Positions 41,318 to 49,682 are shown, counted from the first letter of the stretch. The stretch: 64,000 bases of DNA from JALYYC01 sp039922495 (GCA_039922495.1 JBDTEO010000006.1:62001-126000); one strand, 5' to 3'. Notes: generated from the letters alone by a model not told the origin. Made by a program: numbers and translations.

Positions 41318-42819
41318 ACCGGAACTTCCTCAGGGAGCAGCCAGCCTCCTCCCAGTAGCTTGTTGACCTGGGTGGAGAAGACGAGGGAGTCGCTCAAAAC
41401 GGACCGTGGCGGGCCGTCGGCGTAGATCTCGCCGTCCGCCATCAACAGCACTCGTCCAGCCGTTCGTGCGGCCCACTCCACGTCGTGGGTCGCGACCAGG
41501 ACGCTGGCGCCCGCGGCGGCCCGCGCCTGTAGAAAGGCGGTCAGGGCGCGCTTGACGGTTGGATCGAGACCGCGGGTTGGTTCATCGAGGAGGAGCACGT
41601 GCGCGCCAGCCGCGACCACCGCAATCGCGAGCTGCTGGCGCTCGCCGCTGCTCAGGTCGCGTGGATAACGGTCGAGCCAGGGTGCAAACGTCGTCATCAT
41701 GGCGCGGTCGTCGACGTCGCGGAGCTCGTCCGCCACGGTGGGGGCGAAGAGGAGGGCGTCCGCATCCTGCGGCACGTAGGCGCGCGGACCCTGAGCACGG
41801 ACCTGGCCGCGCGTCGGGCGCAGCAATCCAGCCAGTAATTTCAACAGCGTCGTCTTGCCACATCCGTTCCGGCCCATGAGGACCGCCACCTCGCCGCATC
41901 GCAGGGACAGCGACGTGCCCTGCACCGCGAGGGCCTGACCGTAGGCGAAGCTCACGCGGTCGGTGCCCAACGCTTCTGGGCCGTCGCCCGACGGCGTGGG
42001 ACCCGGGGCCTGCGCGTGCGGCAAGCGATGCACCTGTGATCGGGCGTCTCGAAGACTGAGTGGGAGCGGTACCCAGCCCATGCGGAGTGCCAGGTCGACC
42101 ACCGGAGGCCTCGCGCCGCCGCCCGCAAACGCGGTCCGAGGCTCCTGGTCCGTAAGCGTGCCCCGCGTCAACGTCCAGATCCGGTCGACCATCGGGGCGA
42201 CCCGCTCGATGCGGTGCTCGGCGATCAGCGTGGTCATGCCGAGTTCGGCGACGAGCCGCGCGATCACCTGGAAGACATCCTCCGCTGCCTGTGGATCGAG
42301 CTGTGAGGTTGGCTCATCGAGGGCGATGGCCTCCGGATGCATCGCCAGGGATGCGGCGATAGCCACCCGCTGGCGTTCGCCACCGGATAGCGTGGCGATC
42401 CGGCGACGCCGCAATGGGGCGATCCCCACCTGGTCGATAACTTCTTCAATCCGCTTTCGCATCAGCGGTCGCGCTAGGCCGAGGTTTTCGAGGCCGAACG
42501 CGAGCTCAGCTTCGACATCCTCGAGGACGAACTGCGCATCCGGGTGCTGGAAGACGAACCCAATCCGCGCGCCGAGGGTCCGTGGTTGTTGCTCGCGCGT
42601 GTCGAGCCCACAGACCACCACGTGGCCCGCGAACCGTCCGCCGGTACTGTGCGGCACCAGGCCATTGAGGCAGCGGAGCAACGTCGATTTGCCGCTGCCC
42701 GATGGGCCGCGGACCAGGATCACCTGGCCGGCTTCGACCCGGGTCGTGACCTCGGACAGTGCCGCGACGGCGGCGCCCGGGTAGTGATAGGTGACGGCGT
42801 CAAACGAGATCAGCGGCAT
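41314..42819 (-). CDS. Fused EcfA-EcfA' energy-coupling ATPase
   Basis: A 501-residue protein with two ABC domains in one chain, whereas ECF transporters usually use two separate subunits. First domain: Walker A GPSGSGKST (residues 38-46), signature LSGGERQRVAIAASLA. Second domain, from about residue 310: Walker A GRNGCGKTT, signature LSSGERQQLAIA, and Walker B VLLLDEPTRGLD. It powers the ECF importer with EcfT and the S component. Start ATG 42819, which overlaps the EcfT 3' end on the same strand. Confidence 0.92.
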   Translation of the reverse strand: MPLISFDAVTYHYPGAAVAALSEVTTRVEAGQVILVRGPSGSGKSTLLRCLNGLVPHSTGGRFAGHVVVCGLDTREQQPRTLGARIGFVFQHPDAQFVLEDVEAELAFGLENLGLARPLMRKRIEEVIDQVGIAPLRRRRIATLSGGERQRVAIAASLAMHPEAIALDEPTSQLDPQAAEDVFQVIARLVAELGMTTLIAEHRIERVAPMVDRIWTLTRGTLTDQEPRTAFAGGGARPPVVDLALRMGWVPLPLSLRDARSQVHRLPHAQAPGPTPSGDGPEALGTDRVSFAYGQALAVQGTSLSLRCGEVAVLMGRNGCGKTTLLKLLAGLLRPTRGQVRAQGPRAYVPQDADALLFAPTVADELRDVDDRAMMTTFAPWLDRYPRDLSSGERQQLAIAVVAAGAHVLLLDEPTRGLDPTVKRALTAFLQARAAAGASVLVATHDVEWAARTAGRVLLMADGEIYADGPPRSVLSDSLVFSTQVNKLLGGGWLLPEEVPV

Positions 42820-43636
42820 GGTCCTTCCGATGCGAGCTCGACAGCACAGCCGGCACCACCAGCGCAAGCACGGCGAGCAGGCTGGCAAGTCCGGGGAATG
42901 ATGGCACAAGGTCCTGGTAAGCGTTGTAGCCCAGCGCTGGTTGCCCGACGGTCTGGATCAGCGAGGCCGCCGACGCCACCACCACGAGGAAGTCTCGCGC
43001 CTGCCAGCCAGCCCGACGGTAGCGCGAGCGGCGCCGGCTGCCGAAGCCGCGCGCGTCAAGCGACTCCCCGTATTGCAGCGCCCGCTCCATGGTGGTGAGC
43101 AACAGGGGGACCAGCAGCGACGGCGCCGCACGCCAGCCGCTGCGCTGCCGGCGCAAGTGGCGTGCCTCGCTGATGGCGCGGATCGCCCCGACGGTCTGCG
43201 GCGCGAAGGCGACGGCCAAAGCAAACACGGTGCCCGCCCGGTAGAGGGAGCGCGGTAGCAATCCCACCAGGTCGGCGCTGCGGACCGTGACCTGCAGGAC
43301 CCCGAACACGGCGACCACCAGGAGCAGGGCGGCACCGGTTGACGCCCCAAAGGCCAGGGCCTCGGCGGTCCACGGACCGCCGATGACGGGCAGATCGGGC
43401 AGGCGGAAAAGGATATGCGCTCCGAAGCGGCTCAGCGCGACGCTGAACACGATGGGCGTCACCGCCAGCAGCAGGCCTAGCTTCCAGGGCCGGCTCCCAC
43501 CCCGGCGGCGAGAGGGCAGCCAAACGTTGATCAGCACCATCAGCAGAAGCAGTTGCAGGTAAGGATTCCGGTCGATGAAGGCGGCAGCGAGCGCGGCCAC
43601 GGCCCACAGACACCAGGCGATCGGGTTGATTCTCAC
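42800..43636 (-). CDS. EcfT transmembrane coupling component
   Basis: A 278-residue membrane protein with four to five hydrophobic helices (WCLWAVAALAAAFI at the N-terminus) and a cytosolic part carrying an Ala-Arg-Gly signature (ESLDARGFGS) that docks into the ATPases. Only one clear ARG motif is visible; the usual second one may be in RRQRSGWRAAPS. GTG 43636 overlaps the upstream gene stop as GTGA. Confidence 0.88.
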   Translation of the reverse strand: MRINPIAWCLWAVAALAAAFIDRNPYLQLLLLMVLINVWLPSRRRGGSRPWKLGLLLAVTPIVFSVALSRFGAHILFRLPDLPVIGGPWTAEALAFGASTGAALLLVVAVFGVLQVTVRSADLVGLLPRSLYRAGTVFALAVAFAPQTVGAIRAISEARHLRRQRSGWRAAPSLLVPLLLTTMERALQYGESLDARGFGSRRRSRYRRAGWQARDFLVVVASAASLIQTVGQPALGYNAYQDLVPSFPGLASLLAVLALVVPAVLSSSHRKDHAADLV

Positions 43637-44403
43637 GATGCCCGCCGCTGGAAATTCCACGCGAAGAGCCCTGACAGGAGCAGGACCGCAGCACCGATCA
43701 GGATCAAGATCGGTGGGGAACCGCTTGAGGGTCTCGGCGGCGACGCGCCCGCGGCGGGAACGGTCGGTGGTGCCGTGGCTGAGCCGGAAGGCCGCAGCGC
43801 TTCCGGGGTCGAAGACGAGTTCGGCGAAGGGGTCGGAGATGAGAGGGTCGCGTGCGGCGCCGCTTTGGGCGGCGTCGAAAGCGCCTGCGCCGGCACGTGC
43901 GCGCTGGCCCTGGACGCGGCCGGGACCGTGGTGACAGCCTGGGCGGGCGCGCACACACTGTTGAAGGCAATCGCCGGCGGCGGCTGGCTGGCGCCAGCCG
44001 CGTAGTGCCAGCCATCCATGGCGCCGTCACGCAACGCCGAGGATCCAGCGCCCATCGCCGATTGACCCCATCCCGAGGCGCTGCGATGAAAGTACTGCCA
44101 GTACGGCCCGGAACCGAAACAGTCAGCCGGCACGGTCGTAGGCTCGTGATCCAGTTGGCACATCGCTGATCCGAGCGAGCCGAAACTCTCTGCTCGGTAT
44201 TCGAGACCTGATCGTTGGATCAGTTGCAGTCCGGAGATCTGGTCTTCGGTGAAGGCCACGCAGCGCGTGATCAGTCGACCGCCCGAATGCTCGACCACCA
44301 GGGCGGCATGATGCAGCGCGGCTCGTACAGGGTGAGCCATGAGGAGGACCGCGAGAAGCGCCGCGCTACTCCCAAGACCGACGCGAAGCAGGTATCGGGT
44401 CAG
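43633..44403 (-). CDS. Secreted, membrane-anchored transcobalamin beta-domain-like protein
   Basis: About 256 residues. A CTG at 44403, overlapping the upstream stop as CTGA, gives a full signal peptide (TRYLLRVGLGSSAALLAVLL, cleavage after HPVRA); ATG 44340 would remove most of it. The mature domain reads CVAFTEDQISGLQLIQRSGL, then SLGSAMCQL, then GPYWQYFHRSASGWG, then LRDGAMDGWHY. That order is that of transcobalamin C-terminal (DUF4430-like) domains, also of SCO2322-type actinobacterial proteins as I recall them. A Pro/Ser/Ala-rich stalk and a C-terminal membrane helix (ILILIGAAVLLLSGLFAW) follow. In animals this beta-domain helps cage cobalamin. Function here is inferred from operon and motif. 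Confidence 0.68.
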   Translation of the reverse strand: MTRYLLRVGLGSSAALLAVLLMAHPVRAALHHAALVVEHSGGRLITRCVAFTEDQISGLQLIQRSGLEYRAESFGSLGSAMCQLDHEPTTVPADCFGSGPYWQYFHRSASGWGQSAMGAGSSALRDGAMDGWHYAAGASQPPPAIAFNSVCAPAQAVTTVPAASRASAHVPAQALSTPPKAAPHATLSSPTPSPNSSSTPEALRPSGSATAPPTVPAAGASPPRPSSGSPPILILIGAAVLLLSGLFAWNFQRRAS

Positions 44404-45527
44404 CGAGCGCGTCGCCTGACCCTCAGGCCGATCGCCGTGACCAGCATGCCAACGAGAACCGCAATCGGAGGGAACACCGGCTCACCCGTCTGCGCCAATC
44501 GCGCGGTCGTGGTTGGCGGCGCGGGTGGAGCCGATGGGGTCGGCGTCGCACTCGCGGCAGCGGTTGGGCAGGCCGCCGGGAGCGTTCCGGATACCGGCTT
44601 GACGGGAAGGAAGGTCGAGGCCAGTCCGATCAGTGATTGGGTGGTCGATAAGGCGTCCGGAACGGCGGTCGCGCTCGAGCCGGGTCGGGAATACCCGAAC
44701 CCACCGTTCTCGTACTGGAAACTGAGGAGGTCGGTCAGCCCGTTCCTGTGATTGATCGACCAGGCCGTACCAACGGGATCTTCACCGGCGGCGAGGAGCG
44801 CCTCGATCACGAGGCCGTCCGAGTCGGGATCGGAATCGGTCGTAAAGGCGCCGGTCTGGTACTGGAATCCTCCCGTATCAACTCGCTGCTGGCCCTTCAG
44901 ATACAGCAGGGCCTTGGCTTTTACGGTGTCGGTCAGCGTACCGCCTGACCTCAGCGCCATCAGCACCAGCGCCGTCGTGTTGGTATCTGAGCCGGAACCA
45001 GCGCTGAACTCCCAACCGCCGTCGGCCTGCTGGTGGCTCGCCAGGTACGCGATCGACCTGGTGGGCGCTTTGCCCGCGGGGATGGACAGGACGGCGAGCG
45101 CGTCGTTATAGAGCTGATCGTTGAATGCCCCGGTCGTCGCGTCGTAGGTGCAGACCAGATCCTGCAGCAAATTGTGTCCGGCAAAGGCAGTCGGCGAAAG
45201 CCCCGCGGCAGAGACTGCCAGGATGAGGCTGCCAATCCCACCCGCAGTTTTCTCTTCGGCGGCGATGTGACTGCTGAGCGAGTCGATGGCTGTGCGATCG
45301 GCGGTCGCGAAACTCGCGATGGACGCGTTGTTGGCGGCGAGACCCCACACGGTTTCTTCGGTTCGGCTCGCGCTGTTGGCAACCGTCCCATCCGCGGTCT
45401 GAAGGGCATGGAGGTAGCTAATCGCGTGAGACGCGGCCGCGGTCTCTGGACTGAAGGCGGAGACGGCGGGCGTCAGGACGAGGGCGGCAAGCATCGCCGA
45501 TGCAAACGCAACGATCAGTCGTTTCAT
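44400..45527 (-). CDS. Secreted alpha/alpha-toroid protein with LAQTG sorting signal (transcobalamin alpha-domain-like)
   Basis: A 375-residue exported protein. Its signal peptide (MKRLIVAFASAMLAALVL, cleavage after AVSA) is followed by repeated paired-helix segments of the terpene-cyclase/prenyltransferase type: DGTVANSASRTEETVWGL, ADGGWEFSAGSGSDTNTTA, DTGGFQYQTGAFTTDSD and NGGFGYSRPGSSATAVPD, each with GG-[WF] signatures. This is the alpha6-alpha6 fold of the transcobalamin N-terminal domain. The C-terminus has Thr/Pro/Ala spacer, then LAQTG, a hydrophobic helix (PIAVLVGMLVTAIGL) and RRRAR, a sortase sorting signal of the LAxTG class. It is the first gene after the cobalamin riboswitch. Cobalamin binding itself is inference. 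Confidence 0.82.
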   Translation of the reverse strand: MKRLIVAFASAMLAALVLTPAVSAFSPETAAASHAISYLHALQTADGTVANSASRTEETVWGLAANNASIASFATADRTAIDSLSSHIAAEEKTAGGIGSLILAVSAAGLSPTAFAGHNLLQDLVCTYDATTGAFNDQLYNDALAVLSIPAGKAPTRSIAYLASHQQADGGWEFSAGSGSDTNTTALVLMALRSGGTLTDTVKAKALLYLKGQQRVDTGGFQYQTGAFTTDSDPDSDGLVIEALLAAGEDPVGTAWSINHRNGLTDLLSFQYENGGFGYSRPGSSATAVPDALSTTQSLIGLASTFLPVKPVSGTLPAACPTAAASATPTPSAPPAPPTTTARLAQTGEPVFPPIAVLVGMLVTAIGLRVRRRAR

Positions 45528-45532
45528 GGGAA

Positions 45533-45560
45533 CCTCCAGAGCATTGATGGCAACTGGAGG
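45533..45560 (-). promoter_or_regulatory. Shine-Dalgarno-sequestering hairpin, expression platform of the riboswitch
   Basis: On the minus strand CCTCCAG (45560-45554) is followed by a 14-nt loop and CTGGAGG (45539-45533), a perfect 7-bp stem. The last bases GGAGG are the ribosome-binding site of the gene starting at 45527. When formed, the hairpin would block translation. No T-tract follows, so control looks translational. Confidence 0.75.
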
Positions 45561-45628
45561 CCGATTGGAGTGGCCAGCAAGGACGCACTGGCGCCTCCCT
45601 CTCAGCCTCGAAGAGGGTCGTCCAACTC

Positions 45629-45789
45629 CGACAGGCAGGTCTCCTGGCTCCGGATCGTGGTCGCTGGACTCCTTCCCAAGGCCGCAGCCTCAGTGGACGT
45701 CACCCAGGACTCCCCGGTTACAGTGACGGGTTCGCGCCGGATTTCCACCGGCTTCCCTTTTCAGCTCGCAACGGCGAGCCACCTGTCGG
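45629..45789 (-). promoter_or_regulatory. Cobalamin riboswitch
   Basis: All landmark elements of the AdoCbl riboswitch read in order on the minus strand: an 8-bp P1 stem CCGACAGG/CCTGTCGG (45789-45782 and 45636-45629), GGTGGC, GGGAAGCCGGTG and AATCCGGC (45763-45742), CCCGTCACTGTAACCGGGG (about 45730-45712), TCCACTG (about 45697-45691), GGGAAGG, and the 3' GCCAGGAGACCTGCC (about 45648-45634). It controls the operon 44-40 kb and would shut it off when cobalamin is plentiful. An additional hairpin CCCTCT/AGAGGG (45617-45597) lies just after. Confidence 0.96.
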
Positions 45790-45872
45790 CATCTTTACTT
45801 TTGTGCGTTGCTGGCTCCCACCTCCCTCGTCCGAAGGTGATCGCATTATAGGCAGGTGATGCGCGCCCAACA

Positions 45873-45905
45873 AAAAAGCCGCCCGATTGCTCCGGACGGC
45901 TTTTC
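45873..45905 (-). terminator. Rho-independent terminator after the 113-residue gene
   Basis: Stem AAAAGCCG/CGGCTTTT (45875-45882 with 45898-45905) followed on the minus strand by a run of T. It ends the minus-strand gene at 45917, and its arms also give T-rich ends in both directions. It separates that gene from the riboswitch operon. Confidence 0.8.
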
Positions 45906-45916
45906 GCGTTGCGAGC

Positions 45917-46258
45917 TCAGGCGACGCGAGACTGCTCGAAGTAGGCTTCCAACTCTTCAATCGTCGGCACGCGGTTGATTTCCTCGGGCTCCACGTTCAT
46001 GTACCGTTCCTGGGCCGTGAAGACGAGCTCGATCAAGTCCGGGATCTTCACCTCCGGCGTGTACGGCACGCCATAGTTGCGAAGCTCGTCGGCAACCGCG
46101 GCCGGCACCGTGACCCGCTCGTTCAGGTTGAGGTCCTCGAGGGCCCAGAGGATCCGATCGAGCGCGTACAGGTGCAGCTTGCGCTGCGCGTCCTGGGCGC
46201 GCGTGGCCATCACTCGAAGGGTGGTGCGTTGCGTTTCAGTTTGAATGGATTCGTACAT
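45917..46258 (-). CDS. Hypothetical protein, 113 residues, conserved-looking
   Basis: A soluble, mostly helical protein with ATRAQDAQRKLHLYALDRIL and WALEDLNLNERVTVPAAVA, then EVKIPDLIELVFTAQERYM and ending acidic (TIEELEAYFEQS). No family is recognised. It reads divergently from the nucleoside-phosphorylase-like gene and ends in a good terminator. Codon use is typical of the neighbourhood. Confidence 0.7.
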   Translation of the reverse strand: MYESIQTETQRTTLRVMATRAQDAQRKLHLYALDRILWALEDLNLNERVTVPAAVADELRNYGVPYTPEVKIPDLIELVFTAQERYMNVEPEEINRVPTIEELEAYFEQSRVA

Positions 46259-46409
46259 GAGTGGCAGTGTTCCTCCGACTGGTGAGATGGTCGGTCAGGG
46301 CCCACGGTACGGGTGATGTCCTTGTCCAGCAAGTAAATTTCGTTAAAAGATGTAAAGCGCGGGCACCGTGGTTGGCAGGCTTTCGACGCCTGGCGGGATA
46401 ATACCGGCA

Positions 46410-48164
46410 ATGGCATTCGGATCCGGTGACGGTGACCGGGGCCCGGGTCGGGACGCGGTCGAGCTGTATACACGGACGTATACGACCCTCCTGCGCAGTT
46501 CGGGGGAGACGAAGCTCAAGGTTCTCGAGCAATCGCATATCGGCATGTCGTCGAGCTTGCATCCAAGAGCCGGTTCACTGGAGCCCGACACCGGTGCCCT
46601 GATCTATGCGCTCCGCCGCCTGCCCCCGTGCATCCTGAACGTGCGCCGGATCGTGCTCGGCCAATCGGCCGAGGTCTTCCGGCTGGCCCTCAACGTAGAC
46701 GTTGAGAGCTGGGAGATGCAGAGCGCGCCCGGTCGCCGCCGCCGCTACTACTTCGACGGCAAGGAAACGCTTGCCGTGTACATCGCGAGCCTGTCCGATG
46801 TCGACGACGTGGTACCCCAGCTCGTCGCCCTGCAGATCGAGTGGAACAAGTTGCACGGCCTCCTCAGCGGAGAGGATCTCAGGGCCATCGAGACGACCGC
46901 GGAACAGTTCCGGCTCTTGGAGCGGTTGGGCATCTCGGAAGATGATGCCCTGCGGCTGCTCGACATCTGGGGCAACCTCGCCGGTCCGCTCCGCCAGATC
47001 CAGGCCGAAGAGAAGAGTTTCAGTGTCCGAATGCTCGGCGGCACGCAGGTTGGTTACGTCAAGGCGACGAGGCGCTGGTGGCAACCGATCGAGGCCCTCC
47101 TGCAGGCCCAGGGCGTTCGGGATCGCCCAATCTATTTCATCTCCAGCAACACCCACAGCGTGATCAACCTGCTCAGTGGAACCGCGCAGCGGCATCAGGA
47201 GGAGATCATCGAGCACATCGAGCAGGGCAACAACCTCGAGCTCGTCCCCGAGCTGCGCAAATTGCGCCAGGGACAAACCCGCGGCAATTGGGACAACTTC
47301 CTCTACTTCGCCGCGCGCGCCTTTTACGGACCATCGGACGAGTCACAGGTGAGGCGCGCGCAACGATCGAAGGAAGAAGAGGAGCGGGGCATCTTTTTCC
47401 TGCCCAGTCGCGCCGGCCTCGACCTGGCGGCCCAGGTCATCATTCTCGACCGGCTGCACGCCGGCGATCTCGACCCTCGCCTGGGGAGTCCGTCGGAGGC
47501 GCAGACCAAGCAGAGTCCGGCGGTCGTCATCAATATCAACTACCCACTGGGGCTGGGCGCGTACAACGTCCTGCGCGAGGTCGCCCAGAGCGTCGAGACC
47601 CTCCGCGGCGTCTATGTCCTGGGCAAGGCGGCGACGCTGAATGCCAGCATCGGCGACATCATGATTTCGAATGTCGTCTACGACGAGCATTCGGAAAACA
47701 CCTACTGGCTCGATAACTGCTTTAGCTTCAGCAGCGTGGCGCCATTTCTCGTTTATGGGTCCGCGCTCGATAATCAGCGCGCCGTCACGGTTCGGGGCAC
47801 CTTCCTGCAGAACCGCGGGTACCTCGACTTCTACCACCGCGAGAGTTTCACCGTGGTCGAGATGGAAGCGGGTCCCTACCTCAACGCGCTCTACGAGACG
47901 ACGGAGTCATCCCGATACCCGATGCGTGACAACATCAATTTCACTAAGCTCCCGTTTGATTTTGGGCTTTTGCACTACGCGTCGGACACGCCCTACACCC
48001 AGGCGCGAACGCTCGGCGCGCGCGGGCTCTCCTATTACGGCCTGGACTCCACCTACGCGTCCTCGGTCGCGATCCTCCGCCGGATCCTCGCGCAAGAGAG
48101 CATCCTGACAACCGATCTTGCGGCGCCCCGCTGGGCCGACGCCGAGGCGCGCCAGGGCGCCTGA
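46410..48164 (+). CDS. Large unknown protein with nucleoside-phosphorylase-like C-terminal domain
   Basis: 584 residues, no signal or membrane helix. The N-terminal 200 residues have ELYTRTYTTLLRSSGETK and SLHPRAGSLEPDTGALIYAL, unfamiliar. From about residue 370 the sequence resembles the purine/uridine phosphorylase superfamily: VYVLGKAATLNASIGDIMIS, then VVYDEHSENTYW, and late VVEMEAGPYL, where nucleoside phosphorylases have a ribose-binding Met-Glu. Catalysis cannot be assumed. ATG 46410 is chosen because GATAAT (46395-46400) sits about 10 nt before it, which would make the transcript nearly leaderless; a GTG at 46368 is an alternative. It ends in a strong terminator. Confidence 0.75.
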   Translation: MAFGSGDGDRGPGRDAVELYTRTYTTLLRSSGETKLKVLEQSHIGMSSSLHPRAGSLEPDTGALIYALRRLPPCILNVRRIVLGQSAEVFRLALNVDVESWEMQSAPGRRRRYYFDGKETLAVYIASLSDVDDVVPQLVALQIEWNKLHGLLSGEDLRAIETTAEQFRLLERLGISEDDALRLLDIWGNLAGPLRQIQAEEKSFSVRMLGGTQVGYVKATRRWWQPIEALLQAQGVRDRPIYFISSNTHSVINLLSGTAQRHQEEIIEHIEQGNNLELVPELRKLRQGQTRGNWDNFLYFAARAFYGPSDESQVRRAQRSKEEEERGIFFLPSRAGLDLAAQVIILDRLHAGDLDPRLGSPSEAQTKQSPAVVININYPLGLGAYNVLREVAQSVETLRGVYVLGKAATLNASIGDIMISNVVYDEHSENTYWLDNCFSFSSVAPFLVYGSALDNQRAVTVRGTFLQNRGYLDFYHRESFTVVEMEAGPYLNALYETTESSRYPMRDNINFTKLPFDFGLLHYASDTPYTQARTLGARGLSYYGLDSTYASSVAILRRILAQESILTTDLAAPRWADAEARQGA

Positions 48165-48171
48165 CAAAGGC

Positions 48172-48197
48172 AAAAGGCCGCTGGGGGGCGGCCTTTT
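48172..48197 (+). terminator. Rho-independent terminator
   Basis: AAAAGGCCG (48172-48180) pairs with CGGCCTTTT (48189-48197) around a G-rich loop, 8 bp after the stop of the preceding gene. The remaining 90 bp to the next gene hold nothing obvious. Confidence 0.85.
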
Positions 48198-48294
48198 GTG
48201 GGGGAGGAGGGGGTGAGGTTTGCTTCCTTAGCGCAGGCTAGCAGTCGCGGCTTACGGGCGATCTAACTAAATCTGGCGGTCGAACAGGCGTCGG

Positions 48295-49020
48295 TCAGGC
48301 CGCGCGTTTCCGCCGCCGGCCGCCCTTCTTGCGAAGCGCCAGCTGCTGGAGCGCGAGATCGACACGCCGGTCGGAAGGGTCCAGGTGCTTGGCCCCCGTC
48401 AACCAGCGCTGGGCCGCCAGCAGATTGTCGCGCTCGAGATGGGCTAGGCCAAGCTGCAGGCTCAGGCCGGGATCGGTGGGGCAGGCCTGCGCCGCCCGTT
48501 CGAGAAACGGAAATGCTTCGTCGCGTCGGCCGTTTTCCCAGAGTAAGGTCCCGAGCTCGACCAGGATTTCGGGTTCTTCCGGCGCCTCGTTCAGGGCACG
48601 GAGATAGGCCGTCCGAGCGACGTCGGTATGGCCGAGGTGCCGGTGGTCCCGCCCGATCAGGTACCACGTCTGCCAGGAGCTGGGGGCCAGCATCATGGTT
48701 CGCGTGTAGGCCGCCTTGGCCTGCTCCCGATTGCCAGTGGCATCGCACGTCATGCCGAGGCGAAAGGCGACCTCGGCATCATCCGGGGCAAGCTCGGCGG
48801 CCCTGACGAGGACGTCGCGCGCGCGGACATAGTCGCGGATTCGATGGCAGAGCGTTCCGAGGCGGAGTCGTGGAAGGGCCTCGTCGGGCGCCAGCTTGAC
48901 CGCGGCTTCGTAACGAACCAGTGCCTCCCGGACGTTGCCAAAGGCTTCCGCCGACCGACCGCTGGCGAGCACGTTTTCGGTTTCCCGGTTAAGGCTCACT
49001 GCGCAGGGATAACGCGGCAT
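48295..49020 (-). CDS. Tetratricopeptide-repeat protein
   Basis: About 241 residues made largely of TPR helices: ALVRYEAAVKLAPDEALPR, ARDVLVRAAELAPDDAEVA, AKAAYTRTMMLAPSSWQT, ARTAYLRALNEAPEEPEIL and AAQRWLTGAKHLDPSDR. It has no signal peptide and a basic C-terminus (KKGGRRRKRAA). It is a protein-binding scaffold; partners unknown. The N-terminus is uncertain: a GTG near the sequence SLNRETENVL is another start. Confidence 0.82.
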   Translation of the reverse strand: MPRYPCAVSLNRETENVLASGRSAEAFGNVREALVRYEAAVKLAPDEALPRLRLGTLCHRIRDYVRARDVLVRAAELAPDDAEVAFRLGMTCDATGNREQAKAAYTRTMMLAPSSWQTWYLIGRDHRHLGHTDVARTAYLRALNEAPEEPEILVELGTLLWENGRRDEAFPFLERAAQACPTDPGLSLQLGLAHLERDNLLAAQRWLTGAKHLDPSDRRVDLALQQLALRKKGGRRRKRAA

Positions 49021-49088
49021 CCGGAGCACGCTTGCAAGCCCGCCGGCCGTTCCGTAACACGGCGGCGTGACGAATCGCCGACGGCGGG

Positions 49089-49304
49089 TCAGGCCCCGCC
49101 TGCGTCCTCCAGGAAGCGGAGCAGATCCGGCTCCTCCATATCCTGGGCGGGCAGGACCGGGGTGTATTGCAGTCGCGCCGCGAGCTTCATGGCGAGTTCG
49201 ACCTTGAAGTCGACGGGGGTAAAGCCCTTGTCGGTGAAGATCCCGAGCGCTCGGTTGCGGATGACCAGGGCGGCTCCGTGCTTGCGAGCCAGGACCGTCA
49301 TCAT
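49089..49304 (-). CDS. Short hypothetical protein coupled to a response regulator
   Basis: 71 residues starting at ATG 49304, which overlaps the response regulator stop by 4 nt. ARKHGAALVIRNRALGIFTDKGFTPVDFKVELAMKLA is faintly like the C-terminal part of OmpH/Skp-type proteins (a VI-x-K/R followed by TD and VDxT), but there is no signal peptide. It probably works with the upstream receiver domain. Function unknown. Confidence 0.55.
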   Translation of the reverse strand: MMTVLARKHGAALVIRNRALGIFTDKGFTPVDFKVELAMKLAARLQYTPVLPAQDMEEPDLLRFLEDAGGA

Positions 49305-49663
49305 GGGATGCGCGCGGCCGGCACCAGCTGCGCGACCAGGCGAGCGAGCTGGGTAGGCTTGAACGGCTTTTCCACCGTCGCCACGGCGCCGGCGGCTCGA
49401 GCGCGGCCGGGGGTGCCGGCGTCGCGAAACTCGGTCATCATGACGACCGCCGCCCGTGGCCTCAGCAGGGCGAGAAGCTGGAAGGCGTCACCGTCCGGCA
49501 GGCTGGAGTCGAGCAAGACCAGGTCCGGGTGCATCGCCTCGGCAGCGTACGGCACGGAGGCGGCGCCCGACTCGCACCGGACCTGATGGCCTTCCCGTTG
49601 GAGCTTGAAGACGATGATCGACGCGATGTTGGGCTCGTCTTCGACCACGAGGACCCGTGCCAT
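49301..49663 (-). CDS. Single-domain response regulator (receiver only)
   Basis: 120 residues forming only a REC domain: acidic pair in VVEDEPN, phospho-accepting aspartate in LVLLDSSLPDGD, conserved Thr/Ser region VVMMTEF, and lysine in TVEKPFKP. No output domain follows. It may pass phosphate in a relay or act by protein binding. No histidine kinase is nearby. It is divergent from the hydrolase gene 20 bp away. Confidence 0.88.
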   Translation of the reverse strand: MARVLVVEDEPNIASIIVFKLQREGHQVRCESGAASVPYAAEAMHPDLVLLDSSLPDGDAFQLLALLRPRAAVVMMTEFRDAGTPGRARAAGAVATVEKPFKPTQLARLVAQLVPAARIP

Positions 49664-49682
49664 AGGCGGCTAATGTTAGCGC

